DNA of 20,408 nt from positions 1 to 20,408 of the forward strand of contig JAEORY010000020.1 of NCBI GenBank assembly GCA_016840645.1, written 5' to 3'. This DNA is from Candidatus Borrarchaeota archaeon (GTDB lineage: Archaea; Asgardarchaeota; Sifarchaeia; Borrarchaeales; Borrarchaeaceae). The notes beneath the pieces are model-generated. The model saw only the letters and a list, made by a program, of their open reading frames with translations. It was not told the origin of the DNA and did no database searches. The translations under genes and the position numbers were made by a program. Of the stretch, positions 7,367 to 14,543 are shown in pieces (the stretch's first letter is position 1; every line of letters begins with the position of its first letter).

Positions 7367-9856
7367 TCATTTTTCTCTTTTTCTATAGTTGATATTTACC
7401 TGAAGCCTCTCAAGTGCCATTTTTATTGCGTCTGCATGTTGATCAAAGAACGGGGCGTTGAGCAAGGTGGTTCTAACGTCGTTTTCCTTGTGAGCAAAAA
7501 GCCCACTAACGGGTGCTATACTATTTATTACTCTTTGAAAATGCATTGGGTGAAGAAGTTTCTGTAACTCATCAAGGTTGTTCAGAAACCACTGCCACAT
7601 GTTTTCTACAACGGCTAAATTACCACTGGCACTATTTATCGTGATAGATTTATTCTTTCTGGGAATAGTGTCGAGAGCAAACTTCAAGGCCTCAAATACC
7701 TTTTCCTTTGTATTAAAGGCACCCAGAGCGCTTGTAATCATTATTTTCTCTGTTTCAGGTGTTTCTTCTTCCATTACTCTTTTCTTGAAATAGTCCATTG
7801 CCTGATCGCTGACTTCAGCTCCGATTCTTAATATTGTAGAGCGAATATCTGCGTGAACATCTTTGCCATCTAAAATACCTTGAAATTTGGCAGCTCCGAA
7901 TTCAGCTACTTTACCAGATCCAAACTTGAAAGCAGACCACAAGAGAACCGTCCTTGTATCGGAATCCTGAGGCGTTTCATCTTCCTTTGGCTCAAATCCG
8001 AAAACTTCAAGTGCATTTTCTGAGATCGCTTTGCCAATGGATAATATTTTTTCTCTCTTGGATTCACTCATCACATAAGCATGCCTTAAGTGCCCGATAA
8101 AGGAGTCTAAAGGTAGAGATCTAGTTTCTTTTGCATAAAAATCTTCAATAAAAGTCAGATAGTCCATTAAGGAATAATCTCCTCTTCTAACTAAAGCATA
8201 AAAATCGTTTTCAATCCCAAAGCTATCTGTTGGGTTCAATCTTTGTTCCTTTACTAACCTGCCTAACTCATTTAACATTTCTTTTGTATATTTGACTCGA
8301 TAAAATGACTTCTGTTCGGTATTCAATTTAAACGCAATTGTATCTTCTGGGATGGCAACGCTCATAGTACGCTCTTGCATAGTTGTACTAATTTTTTTGG
8401 TTTCACCATTTTCTAAGAATAATAAGATGTCGATTGGAATCAGCCAAGTTTTGTCTGATTTGTGAGGTAAAAATTTAAACTCTTCTTGTTTGAGAACTAA
8501 GCTGTTATTCATTCTTTTTACTTCAATGATAGGATAGCCAGATTGATGAATCCACGATTCAGCAAATTTTTTTACTGGTTTGCCGGATGCTTCTTCAAGT
8601 GCAGCCCAGAATTGGTCCGATGTCGTGTTTGAGTAGCTATATTTGCTCAGGTAGTGATTTAAGCCGTTTTTGAAATGCTCTTCTCCCATGAAAGAAAATA
8701 CTAACATTCGAAGGATTGAACCCCCTTTTGCATAGATTATAGGTGCACTTGCAGCATCAATACTGGCTTCCTCTTCGCCAGGAAGTTCAACTGGCATAGT
8801 ATCAATTAGCGAGTCTCTTCCAAGAGCTTCAACAAAGTCATCAGCAATAAAGCGATCCCACATTTTCCATTCTGGATAATAATGTGAAACAATTATATTA
8901 TTACCAAAAAACGTAGCAAAGGATTCATTAAGCCACAAATATTTCCATTCCTTAGGAGTGACTAAATCACCAAACCACATATGAGCAGTTTCATGGGCGA
9001 CTGTTATTGCTACACTAATTAGGCCTCGTTTAGATGTTACGCCTGGCCACACTAATAGAGCATTTTCCCTATATAGTGTTGCCCCCCAGTTTTCCATCGC
9101 ACCAAAAGCAAAATCAGATACGGCAATATAATCACATTTCGGGAGAGGAAATTTAACACCTGTATATTCTTCTCCAAAAGTTAATGATTGTCTAGCTATT
9201 TCTAGGCCAAACTTGCCATATTGTGTTTTTCCTGGAGTTGTTGCTACCCTAACTAATGGTTTTGTAGATGAATCTTCAATGAATTCAAAATCTCCTACAC
9301 CAAGAAAAACGAGATATGTGGACATGGGTGGAGTACGTTCAAATCGAACCAACTTCTTTCCGTCACCCAGGTTCTTTTCTTCAACAATGGGCATATTGCT
9401 TATCGCTTTAAGATTTTCAGCAATGATAAATTCGATGGCGAAAGTTGCTTTTTTCGCTGGATGATCGAAGCACGGAAACGCTCGCCGCGCATCTCTCTCC
9501 TCAAATTGAGTAACAGCAACGTACTTTTTTTCTCCTTCAATTTCATACTTTGAACGATAGAAGCCTACCAGTAAGTCGTTGATATTCCCTGTATAATCAA
9601 TTGTCAGCTCGATTGTGTCTTTCATTGTTTCTGGAAGCACTATTGTTATTTCTTGCTTGTCAGCATCAAAAGAGAACTCGCAATCGTAGAATTTCTCATC
9701 TTTTTTTGCCTTACAACCCCGGAAAGTCAAATCATTTGCATTCAAAACAACTTTGTCAACTGATTTCTCAGTCTTTATCTCGATATCAGTTCTTCCTGCA
9801 AAAACAAAGTTGTCTAGATTTGGTTCTAAATGAATTGTGTAATTTACAGGTTTCAT
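7367..9856 (-). CDS. M1-family zinc aminopeptidase (tricorn interacting factor F2/F3 type)
   Basis: An 829-residue cytosolic-type protein with no signal peptide. The M1 family removes N-terminal residues from peptides, and in archaea the tricorn factors finish degrading proteasome products. Key residues are visible: the exopeptidase motif GAMEN (252-256), the zinc site HETAH (288-292) with the third ligand Glu311 in NESFA 18 residues later, and Tyr375 in the position of the catalytic tyrosine. An N-terminal beta domain precedes the catalytic domain and an ERAP1-like helical C-terminal domain fills about 500-829. The usual HELAH is HETAH here, a tolerated substitution. The start is ATG at 9854-9856, supported by GAGGGAGAA about five bases upstream. 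No tricorn or proteasome gene adjoins it, though a PAC2 protein lies 6 kb away. Confidence 0.94.
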   Translation of the reverse strand: MKPVNYTIHLEPNLDNFVFAGRTDIEIKTEKSVDKVVLNANDLTFRGCKAKKDEKFYDCEFSFDADKQEITIVLPETMKDTIELTIDYTGNINDLLVGFYRSKYEIEGEKKYVAVTQFEERDARRAFPCFDHPAKKATFAIEFIIAENLKAISNMPIVEEKNLGDGKKLVRFERTPPMSTYLVFLGVGDFEFIEDSSTKPLVRVATTPGKTQYGKFGLEIARQSLTFGEEYTGVKFPLPKCDYIAVSDFAFGAMENWGATLYRENALLVWPGVTSKRGLISVAITVAHETAHMWFGDLVTPKEWKYLWLNESFATFFGNNIIVSHYYPEWKMWDRFIADDFVEALGRDSLIDTMPVELPGEEEASIDAASAPIIYAKGGSILRMLVFSFMGEEHFKNGLNHYLSKYSYSNTTSDQFWAALEEASGKPVKKFAESWIHQSGYPIIEVKRMNNSLVLKQEEFKFLPHKSDKTWLIPIDILLFLENGETKKISTTMQERTMSVAIPEDTIAFKLNTEQKSFYRVKYTKEMLNELGRLVKEQRLNPTDSFGIENDFYALVRRGDYSLMDYLTFIEDFYAKETRSLPLDSFIGHLRHAYVMSESKREKILSIGKAISENALEVFGFEPKEDETPQDSDTRTVLLWSAFKFGSGKVAEFGAAKFQGILDGKDVHADIRSTILRIGAEVSDQAMDYFKKRVMEEETPETEKIMITSALGAFNTKEKVFEALKFALDTIPRKNKSITINSASGNLAVVENMWQWFLNNLDELQKLLHPMHFQRVINSIAPVSGLFAHKENDVRTTLLNAPFFDQHADAIKMALERLQVNINYRKREK

Positions 9857-9916
9857 CTATTCTCCCTCTTTCTTGAATTATAATGACTGATTTCGTTATT
9901 AAGTTTATATGATTTC

Positions 9917-9953
9917 GCAAGAAGACCCCTCAACTTGTTGGGTGGTAGTTCAC
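9917..9953 (+). mobile_element. Solo IS200/IS605-type right-end hairpin relic
   Basis: GCAAGAAGACCCC is followed by an imperfect hairpin (CCCCTCAAC - TT - GTTGGGTGG) and then TAGTTCAC. This is the layout of IS605-family right ends: GCARGAAGCCCC, a palindrome around a short loop, then GTAGTTCAC. It lies in the promoter gap between the aminopeptidase and RDD genes with no transposase attached. Two other copies in the window have the same orientation. Confidence 0.55.
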
Positions 9954-10054
9954 AGATGAGGTATACTGATTAATTGTGACACAAAAAACCAAATCAATTA
10001 TATCTTATGTTGTACAAGAATTCAAAAGAAACAGTGAAGCGTACTCAAAAAGAT

Positions 10055-10063
10055 AGGAAGTGA
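10055..10063 (+). promoter_or_regulatory. Ribosome-binding site before the RDD protein
   Basis: AGGAAGTGA ends four bases before GTG 10068. It favours the GTG start over the ATG at 10074, though the two differ by only two residues. Confidence 0.45.
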
Positions 10064-10067
10064 TAAT

Positions 10068-10652
10068 GTGTCGATGCAATATTGCCCTCACTGTGGTACT
10101 GCATTAGATGATCCTAGCGCTAAGTTTTGTCCTAATTGTGGCGCAGCAATAGATGTCGCAGTTACTCCTACAACGGAATTACCACCTCCTCCACCGCTTC
10201 CACCAACTGAAGTTCCACCTCCCCCCATTACTCCAGGAGAACAGGTTGTATACGCTGGCTTTTGGGAACGTCTTTTAGCATTTATTCTTGACGCAATAAT
10301 CATTGGTATTGTAAGTTGGATAGGATTTATTGGGATAATTGGTGGTGCGATGGATTATTTTGGTCTCGGGAGTTTATTTTCTTGGTTACTCGCATTTCTT
10401 TATTTTTGGGCATTGGAATCATTTAATAAAGGACAGACTATAGGAAAAATTGCCTTAAAGCTAAGGACAGTTGATGAATATTCACTTGAGCCGGCAACAC
10501 CAGGCAACCTTGTCCTCAATAATCTTAGTAGAGGCTGGTGGGTCATTATATTAGACTTCATAATTGGCATTTTAGCGAATAGCGGGGACGTACAAAAGCG
10601 CATAAGAATTCTACAAAACTTAAGTAAGACAGTGGTTATAAAAACAACTTAA
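10068..10652 (+). CDS. Zinc-ribbon, proline-linker, RDD-domain membrane protein
   Basis: A 194-residue protein in three parts. Residues 1-30 form a zinc ribbon with Cys6, Cys9, Cys21 and Cys24 (CPHCG...CPNCG). Residues about 35-57 are a proline-rich linker (PPPPPLPPTEVPPPP). Residues about 60-194 are an RDD-type membrane domain with GFWERLLAFILDAIIIG (Arg68 and Asp75 of the RDD signature), a middle helix pair, and NKGQTIGKIALKLRTVD, the GqTpGKkl-like segment typical of the family. The C-terminal TVV ending is also typical. RDD proteins are proposed transporters or membrane regulators, but their biochemical role is unsettled. The zinc ribbon suggests the cytosolic head binds a partner or nucleic acid, which is an inference. 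Confidence 0.85.
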   Translation: MSMQYCPHCGTALDDPSAKFCPNCGAAIDVAVTPTTELPPPPPLPPTEVPPPPITPGEQVVYAGFWERLLAFILDAIIIGIVSWIGFIGIIGGAMDYFGLGSLFSWLLAFLYFWALESFNKGQTIGKIALKLRTVDEYSLEPATPGNLVLNNLSRGWWVIILDFIIGILANSGDVQKRIRILQNLSKTVVIKTT

Positions 10653-10666
10653 AACTCTTAATATCA

Positions 10667-10682
10667 TTTTTTTCTTTTTCTT
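10667..10682 (+). terminator. T-rich archaeal-type terminator after the RDD gene
   Basis: An almost unbroken T run, interrupted by two C, begins 14 bases after the stop. Archaeal RNA polymerase commonly ends transcripts at such tracts without a hairpin. Confidence 0.5.
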
Positions 10683-10696
10683 CAGTCAAAATCCGA

Positions 10697-10819
10697 CTAT
10701 ATCCGTTTCCAAAAGCCACAGGATGCACATCTTTGAGTGCCATGCGAAAGTATATACATTTGAAGTCCACATCTAGGACAGATAAGCCCTCTGTTAATTC
10801 GCTTAGATACTCCTTCCAT
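10697..10819 (-). CDS. 40-residue zinc-ribbon microprotein
   Basis: ATG at 10817-10819, stop TAG at 10697-10699. The peptide has two CxxC pairs, CPRCG (residues 14-18) and CASCG (31-35), separated by 13 residues, and ends GFWKRI. Such spacing is typical of a free-standing zinc ribbon, and four correctly spaced cysteines in 40 residues are unlikely by chance. The frame is closed seven codons before the ATG by an in-frame TAA, and a TATA-like TTATATGAA lies about 30 bases upstream on the minus strand. Its 3' end faces the T-rich terminator of the RDD gene. It could be a transcription or translation accessory factor, but no function can be assigned. Confidence 0.6.
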   Translation of the reverse strand: MEGVSKRINRGLICPRCGLQMYILSHGTQRCASCGFWKRI

Positions 10820-10979
10820 TTTTTTCAACCACTTAAGGTATTACATCTTTTTCATATAATTTGGAAGCATGAAAATAAATAAACATTCAGGTAAAGTCCT
10901 CCGCAAAAGGTGTATCGTTCTGAGTCAGAAATAAGAATTGGGAATTCTATATACACCATTGCAAGAGAAGTAGAAATTA
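10820..10979. other. Spacer after the lipoate operon
   Basis: AT-rich spacer with no gene. It contains GAATTGGGAATTC (a short palindrome near 10936-10948) followed by TATA-like bases, of unknown meaning, and the promoter side of the zinc-ribbon microprotein. Confidence 0.35.
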
Positions 10980-12011
10980 TTATTCCAACCACTCTGGGAT
11001 CGTACAACATGCTTCAATCTTTTTTATTTTGAGATTTAGTTCAGTCAATTCTCGAAGTGCACTTCTTGTTGGAAGTACAAGTCGGTCAGCACCTGATTTG
11101 ATAACTTGCTTGTCAATTTCAATACGCATACGTCCTTTGGGTCGCATACAACCTACAGAAAGGGGAGTTTTCGGAAACATTAATCGAGCAATAGCAACAA
11201 TTTGTGCAAAAGTTTTGGGACTCGGAGCAGGTGTATGCTCCATTAGCGTTTCCCGAGTTGGTATGAGGCCAATAATCACTATTTCATCTGGGTTTATCTG
11301 ACGAGCCATTTCCAATGCATTTAACTCACCAACAATTTTTCCAAAATGAATTCCTAAACAGACATGGGGGGCAATATACGAAATGCCTGATTGCTTTAAC
11401 ATCACTAAATTATTAAAATAGTCTTCAGGTGTTTTATCCAGCCCGTAAACTTCCTTAATTGTTCTTTCATTACCAATAACATCTACGGATGCAATATTAA
11501 CACCTATTTTTCCCAACTTTTGGGCGATGGATCTGGAAAGCAAGCCTGTATGAGCGTTAAGCACTAAATTTGTTTCTTTCTTAATTTCAGCAATGGCATC
11601 AAGAAATTTTTCAAAGGGTACTGCAGCATTTTCGTCTAGTCCCCCACTCAATAAGCATCCGATAGCCCCATTCCTCTCCAATTCATAACATATTTCAAGC
11701 AACTTTTCAGGAGAACTTCCATCCAACATATGCTCCAGATAATGTTTATCACAATGGGCACAACTTAAAGAACATTCACTTCCAGTCAAAGAAATGGAAG
11801 GAAATCTCTTCCCAGGGAAATATGCTCTCAAAACCCTCCCAAAATGTTGTAGGCGAATATTAAATGCAGCCTTTTGAATAATCTCGATATCCTCTGGGGA
11901 CGATTGAAAAAGGAACTTGGTTTCCTCATAGGTTATTGGTTTTTTAGAGGCGTTCTTCAAAATTTCCTTCACTTTTCGAGTTTGAGGTTCTTCCTGTAGC
12001 ATTTTAACCAC
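10980..12011 (-). CDS. Radical SAM protein, LipS1/LipS2-type lipoate synthase subunit (second in operon)
   Basis: A 343-residue radical SAM protein with the CX3CX2C cluster motif CSLSCAHC (Cys80, Cys84, Cys87). Further cysteines that could bind an auxiliary cluster are Cys288 (VGCMRPKG) and the pair Cys335/Cys336 in the terminal ACCTIPEWLE. It resembles the 'uncharacterised biotin synthase homologue' group. In Thermococcus kodakarensis two such biotin-synthase-like proteins, LipS1 and LipS2, together insert both sulfurs of lipoate. Here it shares one operon with lplA, lplB and a second radical SAM protein, which strongly supports that role. I cannot say with certainty which paralogue is LipS1; from memory of the families this looks more like LipS2. 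The start is GTG at 12011, overlapping lplB by eight bases. An ATG at 12002, one base after the lplB stop, is equally plausible. Confidence 0.78.
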   Translation of the reverse strand: MVKMLQEEPQTRKVKEILKNASKKPITYEETKFLFQSSPEDIEIIQKAAFNIRLQHFGRVLRAYFPGKRFPSISLTGSECSLSCAHCDKHYLEHMLDGSSPEKLLEICYELERNGAIGCLLSGGLDENAAVPFEKFLDAIAEIKKETNLVLNAHTGLLSRSIAQKLGKIGVNIASVDVIGNERTIKEVYGLDKTPEDYFNNLVMLKQSGISYIAPHVCLGIHFGKIVGELNALEMARQINPDEIVIIGLIPTRETLMEHTPAPSPKTFAQIVAIARLMFPKTPLSVGCMRPKGRMRIEIDKQVIKSGADRLVLPTRSALRELTELNLKIKKIEACCTIPEWLE

Positions 12012-12291
12012 GTAAAGCTGTTATTAAAATGTCAAAAAAGTCCTCTGGGCCGGCTCCCAAGATTTGAATCATTTCGTTTTCAAAAAAATTTGTTATGATC
12101 TCTCTTAATTTATTTTCGTCAATCTGTGCTCCTCTTAATGAATTTTCAAGTGTATGGATTTCTTCTTCTGGATGCATATAAAAATCACCTGTGAACATAA
12201 TATTTACAATGTTACTCATACTTTCGTCAGTTTCCACGGTTACTCGAAGCAATTTACCACCAGGAACCTTTTTTTCTGCCTTATTTTTCAA
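12004..12291 (-). CDS. lplB: Lipoate-protein ligase small subunit (LplB, C-terminal domain protein)
   Basis: A 95-residue protein equal to the accessory C-terminal domain of lipoate ligases. It begins with the KVPGGKLLRVTVE strand and has the hallmark MFTGDFYMHPEEEIHTLENSL segment. In Thermoplasma this domain is a separate protein required together with LplA for ligation. Here it follows lplA by 12 bases and is preceded by a near-perfect Shine-Dalgarno, so the TTG start at 12289-12291 is well supported. Its stop abuts the next radical SAM gene. Splitting of the ligase into two chains is the normal archaeal state, not damage. Confidence 0.88.
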   Translation of the reverse strand: MKNKAEKKVPGGKLLRVTVETDESMSNIVNIMFTGDFYMHPEEEIHTLENSLRGAQIDENKLREIITNFFENEMIQILGAGPEDFFDILITALRG

Positions 12292-12296
12292 TATTT

Positions 12297-12304
12297 AACC
12301 TCCT
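12297..12304 (-). promoter_or_regulatory. Strong Shine-Dalgarno deciding the TTG start of lplB
   Basis: AGGAGGTT on the minus strand lies five bases before TTG 12291 and shares one base with the stop codon of lplA. It indicates translation of lplB immediately after lplA in one transcript. Confidence 0.65.
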
Positions 12305-13086
12305 TAGCGTTTGAAGACCCAATCTTTGGCACCATATTTTTCTGCCTTAAATTTTACTGCTAAATCTCTTTCACTTTCTGTTAGTGTTCCTCTTTCAAGC
12401 TGAATTGAAAGTGCCTTTGAAAAACCTCGTTCTAACGCATCTTTTAACGTATCAAAATCAACAAGCTTATTTCCAAGCTCTCGTCGAATTGATGTAACTC
12501 GTTGTTCAACCTGTTCAATTAATTTATCACTCATTTTTTCTTTAGAGACCCGTAAAACAGAGAACATTTTCTTAACGTCTAAATCTCTCAAAATTGTTCC
12601 ATGTTGCAGCATAACAGTTTCTTTTTTAGGTTTCCGTCTTGTTTGGGCATTGCCTGAAATTTTTTTAGTGCCAGAAATGATATCATTAATGGGTTTAAAG
12701 GTAGCGTCAATACCGATATCGTTAAGCCCATAAATTATACCTTGGCAGATCAACTGATAGGATTCTATTATATCCTTTGGAATCTTTGGATCATTGTCAC
12801 GTACTAAAACGCTATATGTAATTTCTCCTTCATAATCGTGATATACTGCTCCTCCACCTGTAATTCTCCTTACCACATCTACGCCCTTGCTTTGACAGGC
12901 TTCAATATCTACTTCTTCATATACACTCTGGAAATATCCTATTGAAACAGCAGAAGGATTCCAACGATAGGTTCGGATGGTATTCGGAGATTTTCCTTCT
13001 GAAATATGATTTAAAATAGCTTCATCAATTGCCATATTGGTTGCACAATCATTTGTTGCTAATTCAAGTACTCTCCATGTATCCAT
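12304..13086 (-). CDS. lplA: Lipoate-protein ligase catalytic subunit (LplA)
   Basis: A 260-residue LplA/LipB-type ligase. It activates lipoate or octanoate with ATP and attaches it to a lysine of a carrier such as GcvH or an E2 protein. Visible motifs are RRITGGGAVYHD (the lipoate/adenylate loop), EITYSV, and TKKISGNAQ, which carries the conserved catalytic lysine of the family. The C-terminal accessory domain is missing because it is encoded by the next gene, lplB. The longest frame begins with TTG at 13098. ATG at 13084-13086 is preferred because GGTGA lies six bases before it, inside the last codons of the upstream gene, whose stop ends one base away. With two LipS-like genes in the same operon, the likely substrate is octanoyl carrier chemistry in a self-contained lipoate route. 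Confidence 0.92.
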   Translation of the reverse strand: MDTWRVLELATNDCATNMAIDEAILNHISEGKSPNTIRTYRWNPSAVSIGYFQSVYEEVDIEACQSKGVDVVRRITGGGAVYHDYEGEITYSVLVRDNDPKIPKDIIESYQLICQGIIYGLNDIGIDATFKPINDIISGTKKISGNAQTRRKPKKETVMLQHGTILRDLDVKKMFSVLRVSKEKMSDKLIEQVEQRVTSIRRELGNKLVDFDTLKDALERGFSKALSIQLERGTLTESERDLAVKFKAEKYGAKDWVFKR

Positions 13087-13087
13087 G

Positions 13088-14092
13088 TTATTCACCAATC
13101 AAATTTAGTTCCCTTTTAACAGTTGCAATATGTTCTTTGGTTAACTTATAAGGATAATTGTAAAAAGGGCCTCTTGGCGACTCATTATAAAATGGTCTGT
13201 TGCAAGAAGGACATCCTGAAGTACGAAAAGGATCTCCCGAGTCGATGATCGCATTGAGTTCTTCTTTTGTTACCCCATAATCAAGCAAAGTTCCTTCATT
13301 AGAAAAACTCATTTGTTCAAACCTCGTTTTATGAATTACAATTAAATGCCTGATCAGCTGAATTCGCCGATAAACAGTTATTGATGGCTGTGCACGATTT
13401 TCTAGGGCTGTTCCTTTAATTGGTGTAAATGAAAAGAGCCCAGGTAGAATATTCAAGTCGAAAAGTCTTTGAATAAGTTGTGCAACATCTTTTTCGCTTT
13501 CTCCAAGACCAATAATGATATGTGTACTTACCTTTCCATTTCCAAAAATCTCTAAAGCGTCAGTCAAAAGTTCAAAGGTACGATTCCAAGAGTAGGGACC
13601 TCCTACATCTTTACCTTTTACTTTGTTGAATATTTGCTCAGTTGCAGCATCTAATGGAATTCCAATGCGCTCTACGCCTAGTTCTTTTAGCGTAACCATT
13701 TGTCCCACATCTATTGGTTGGCACGACAGGGATATTGGAATTTTGACGCTTTTTCTAATCTCTTTAACCAAATTTACAAGCGTCTGATAGAACTCTGGAA
13801 AATTTAAGGCTTGAATACATACTCTATGTATTTGATTTTCTTGAACAGCCTTAGAAAGCCCTTCTATAACTTCTGTAGTTGAGTATATAGGCCAAACTAC
13901 TCGTGAAAGACGATCTAAGTCTGCAGTGCTTTCTCTTGCTTGAGGGCAGAAAACACAGTTTGCACTACACCTTGAGGGCGCATAAGTCATTAGATATGCT
14001 GTAGTTGGCGCAGCATCAAGCTTGGATCGAATAAACCCAAGAACTATTGCTGTACCTAAACTTACGCGTAGTTTGTTAGTCGTTTCAGGCAT
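13088..14092 (-). CDS. Radical SAM protein, LipS1/LipS2-type lipoate synthase subunit (first in operon)
   Basis: A 334-residue radical SAM protein of the biotin-synthase-related group, with CX3CX2C in CSANCVFC (Cys42, Cys46, Cys49), a THIIIGLGE strand typical of BioB-like barrels, and a C-terminal CPSC pair (Cys294, Cys297) in a NRPFYNE context that could hold an auxiliary iron-sulfur cluster. Standing alone it would be called biotin-synthase-like. Its place as first gene of an lplA-lplB operon with another radical SAM protein argues for a lipoyl-synthase half. By family memory it looks more like LipS1, but this is not certain. The start is ATG at 14090-14092 with GGAG about ten bases upstream and TATAAAATAA before that. 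Confidence 0.78.
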   Translation of the reverse strand: MPETTNKLRVSLGTAIVLGFIRSKLDAAPTTAYLMTYAPSRCSANCVFCPQARESTADLDRLSRVVWPIYSTTEVIEGLSKAVQENQIHRVCIQALNFPEFYQTLVNLVKEIRKSVKIPISLSCQPIDVGQMVTLKELGVERIGIPLDAATEQIFNKVKGKDVGGPYSWNRTFELLTDALEIFGNGKVSTHIIIGLGESEKDVAQLIQRLFDLNILPGLFSFTPIKGTALENRAQPSITVYRRIQLIRHLIVIHKTRFEQMSFSNEGTLLDYGVTKEELNAIIDSGDPFRTSGCPSCNRPFYNESPRGPFYNYPYKLTKEHIATVKRELNLIGE

Positions 14093-14110
14093 TATGCGTC
14101 TCCTAGTTTC

Positions 14111-14120
14111 TTATTTTATA
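14111..14120 (-). promoter_or_regulatory. TATA box candidate of the lipoate operon
   Basis: TATAAAATAA on the minus strand is centred about 24 bases before the ATG of the first radical SAM gene. Normal archaeal spacing would put the RNA start almost at the ATG, which conflicts with the Shine-Dalgarno between them, so the true start site may use a further upstream box. Confidence 0.4.
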
Positions 14121-14253
14121 GCAAACTCTGTTAAGTACGGATGAAATTTTGTTATCTTTAAAAAAATATAAGTAAAGTTTTAAATTTAAAATGCTCTTAT
14201 ATCAACATTTAACTACTTAAGTGTAAAATTTCGCTTATGGAGGGATTTGCGAA

Positions 14254-14424
14254 ATGGCTGAAAAAACAAAAATAGCAGTTTCCGGAGTATTATTACAAAT
14301 AAAAGATCTTCTTCAATCTCTGACTGAGGAATTGAACAATACAATGTTCAGGTTAGAGAGAATAGCTAAAGAAGTCGAAGATATTGCTGGAAAGAAAATT
14401 AAAGATCAAGAGTACGTAGTTTGA
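14254..14424 (+). CDS. 56-residue coiled-coil small protein
   Basis: ATG at 14254, TGA at 14422-14424. The Shine-Dalgarno GGAGGG lies about nine bases upstream, and a TATA-like CTTATATC (about 14196) is a further 40 bases up, so expression signals are better than for most genes here. The peptide is highly helical with a heptad-like pattern of leucines and isoleucines (VLLQIKDLLQSLTEELNNTM) and no cysteine, histidine or membrane segment. It is likely a small oligomerising protein. No family is recognised. It is divergent from the lipoate operon and 48 bases before a solo IS605 right end. Confidence 0.7.
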   Translation: MAEKTKIAVSGVLLQIKDLLQSLTEELNNTMFRLERIAKEVEDIAGKKIKDQEYVV

Positions 14425-14472
14425 TTTCATCACTTTTATCTTCTTTATAACTTTCATTAATTATGATAACTA

Positions 14473-14511
14473 AGCAGGAAAGCACCACAGCTTCAGCGTG
14501 AGGTAGTTCAC
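14473..14511 (+). mobile_element. Solo IS200/IS605-type right-end hairpin
   Basis: AGCAGGAAAGCACCAC is followed by GCTTCAGC, GTG and then GGTAGTTCAC. This is very close to the canonical IS605-family right end, and shares the run GAAAGCACCAC-x-GCTTCAGCGTG with the copy at 16664. No transposase lies to its left: the preceding 48 bases are non-coding and before that is the coiled-coil gene. It is a relic or a non-autonomous end between that gene and the convergent MFS gene. Confidence 0.65.
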
Positions 14512-14543
14512 ATTCAGCATTCTATATAGACTATTTTTTGGAT

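Noticed and set aside
10088..10303. Minus-strand glycine-rich frame opposite the RDD gene
   Set aside because: Its glycine runs are the reverse complement of the proline codons of the real linker; it is a shadow frame.
13087..13098. TTG start of LplA at 13098
   Set aside because: ATG 13086 has GGTGA six bases upstream and the one-base spacing to the upstream stop; the TTG has no ribosome site.
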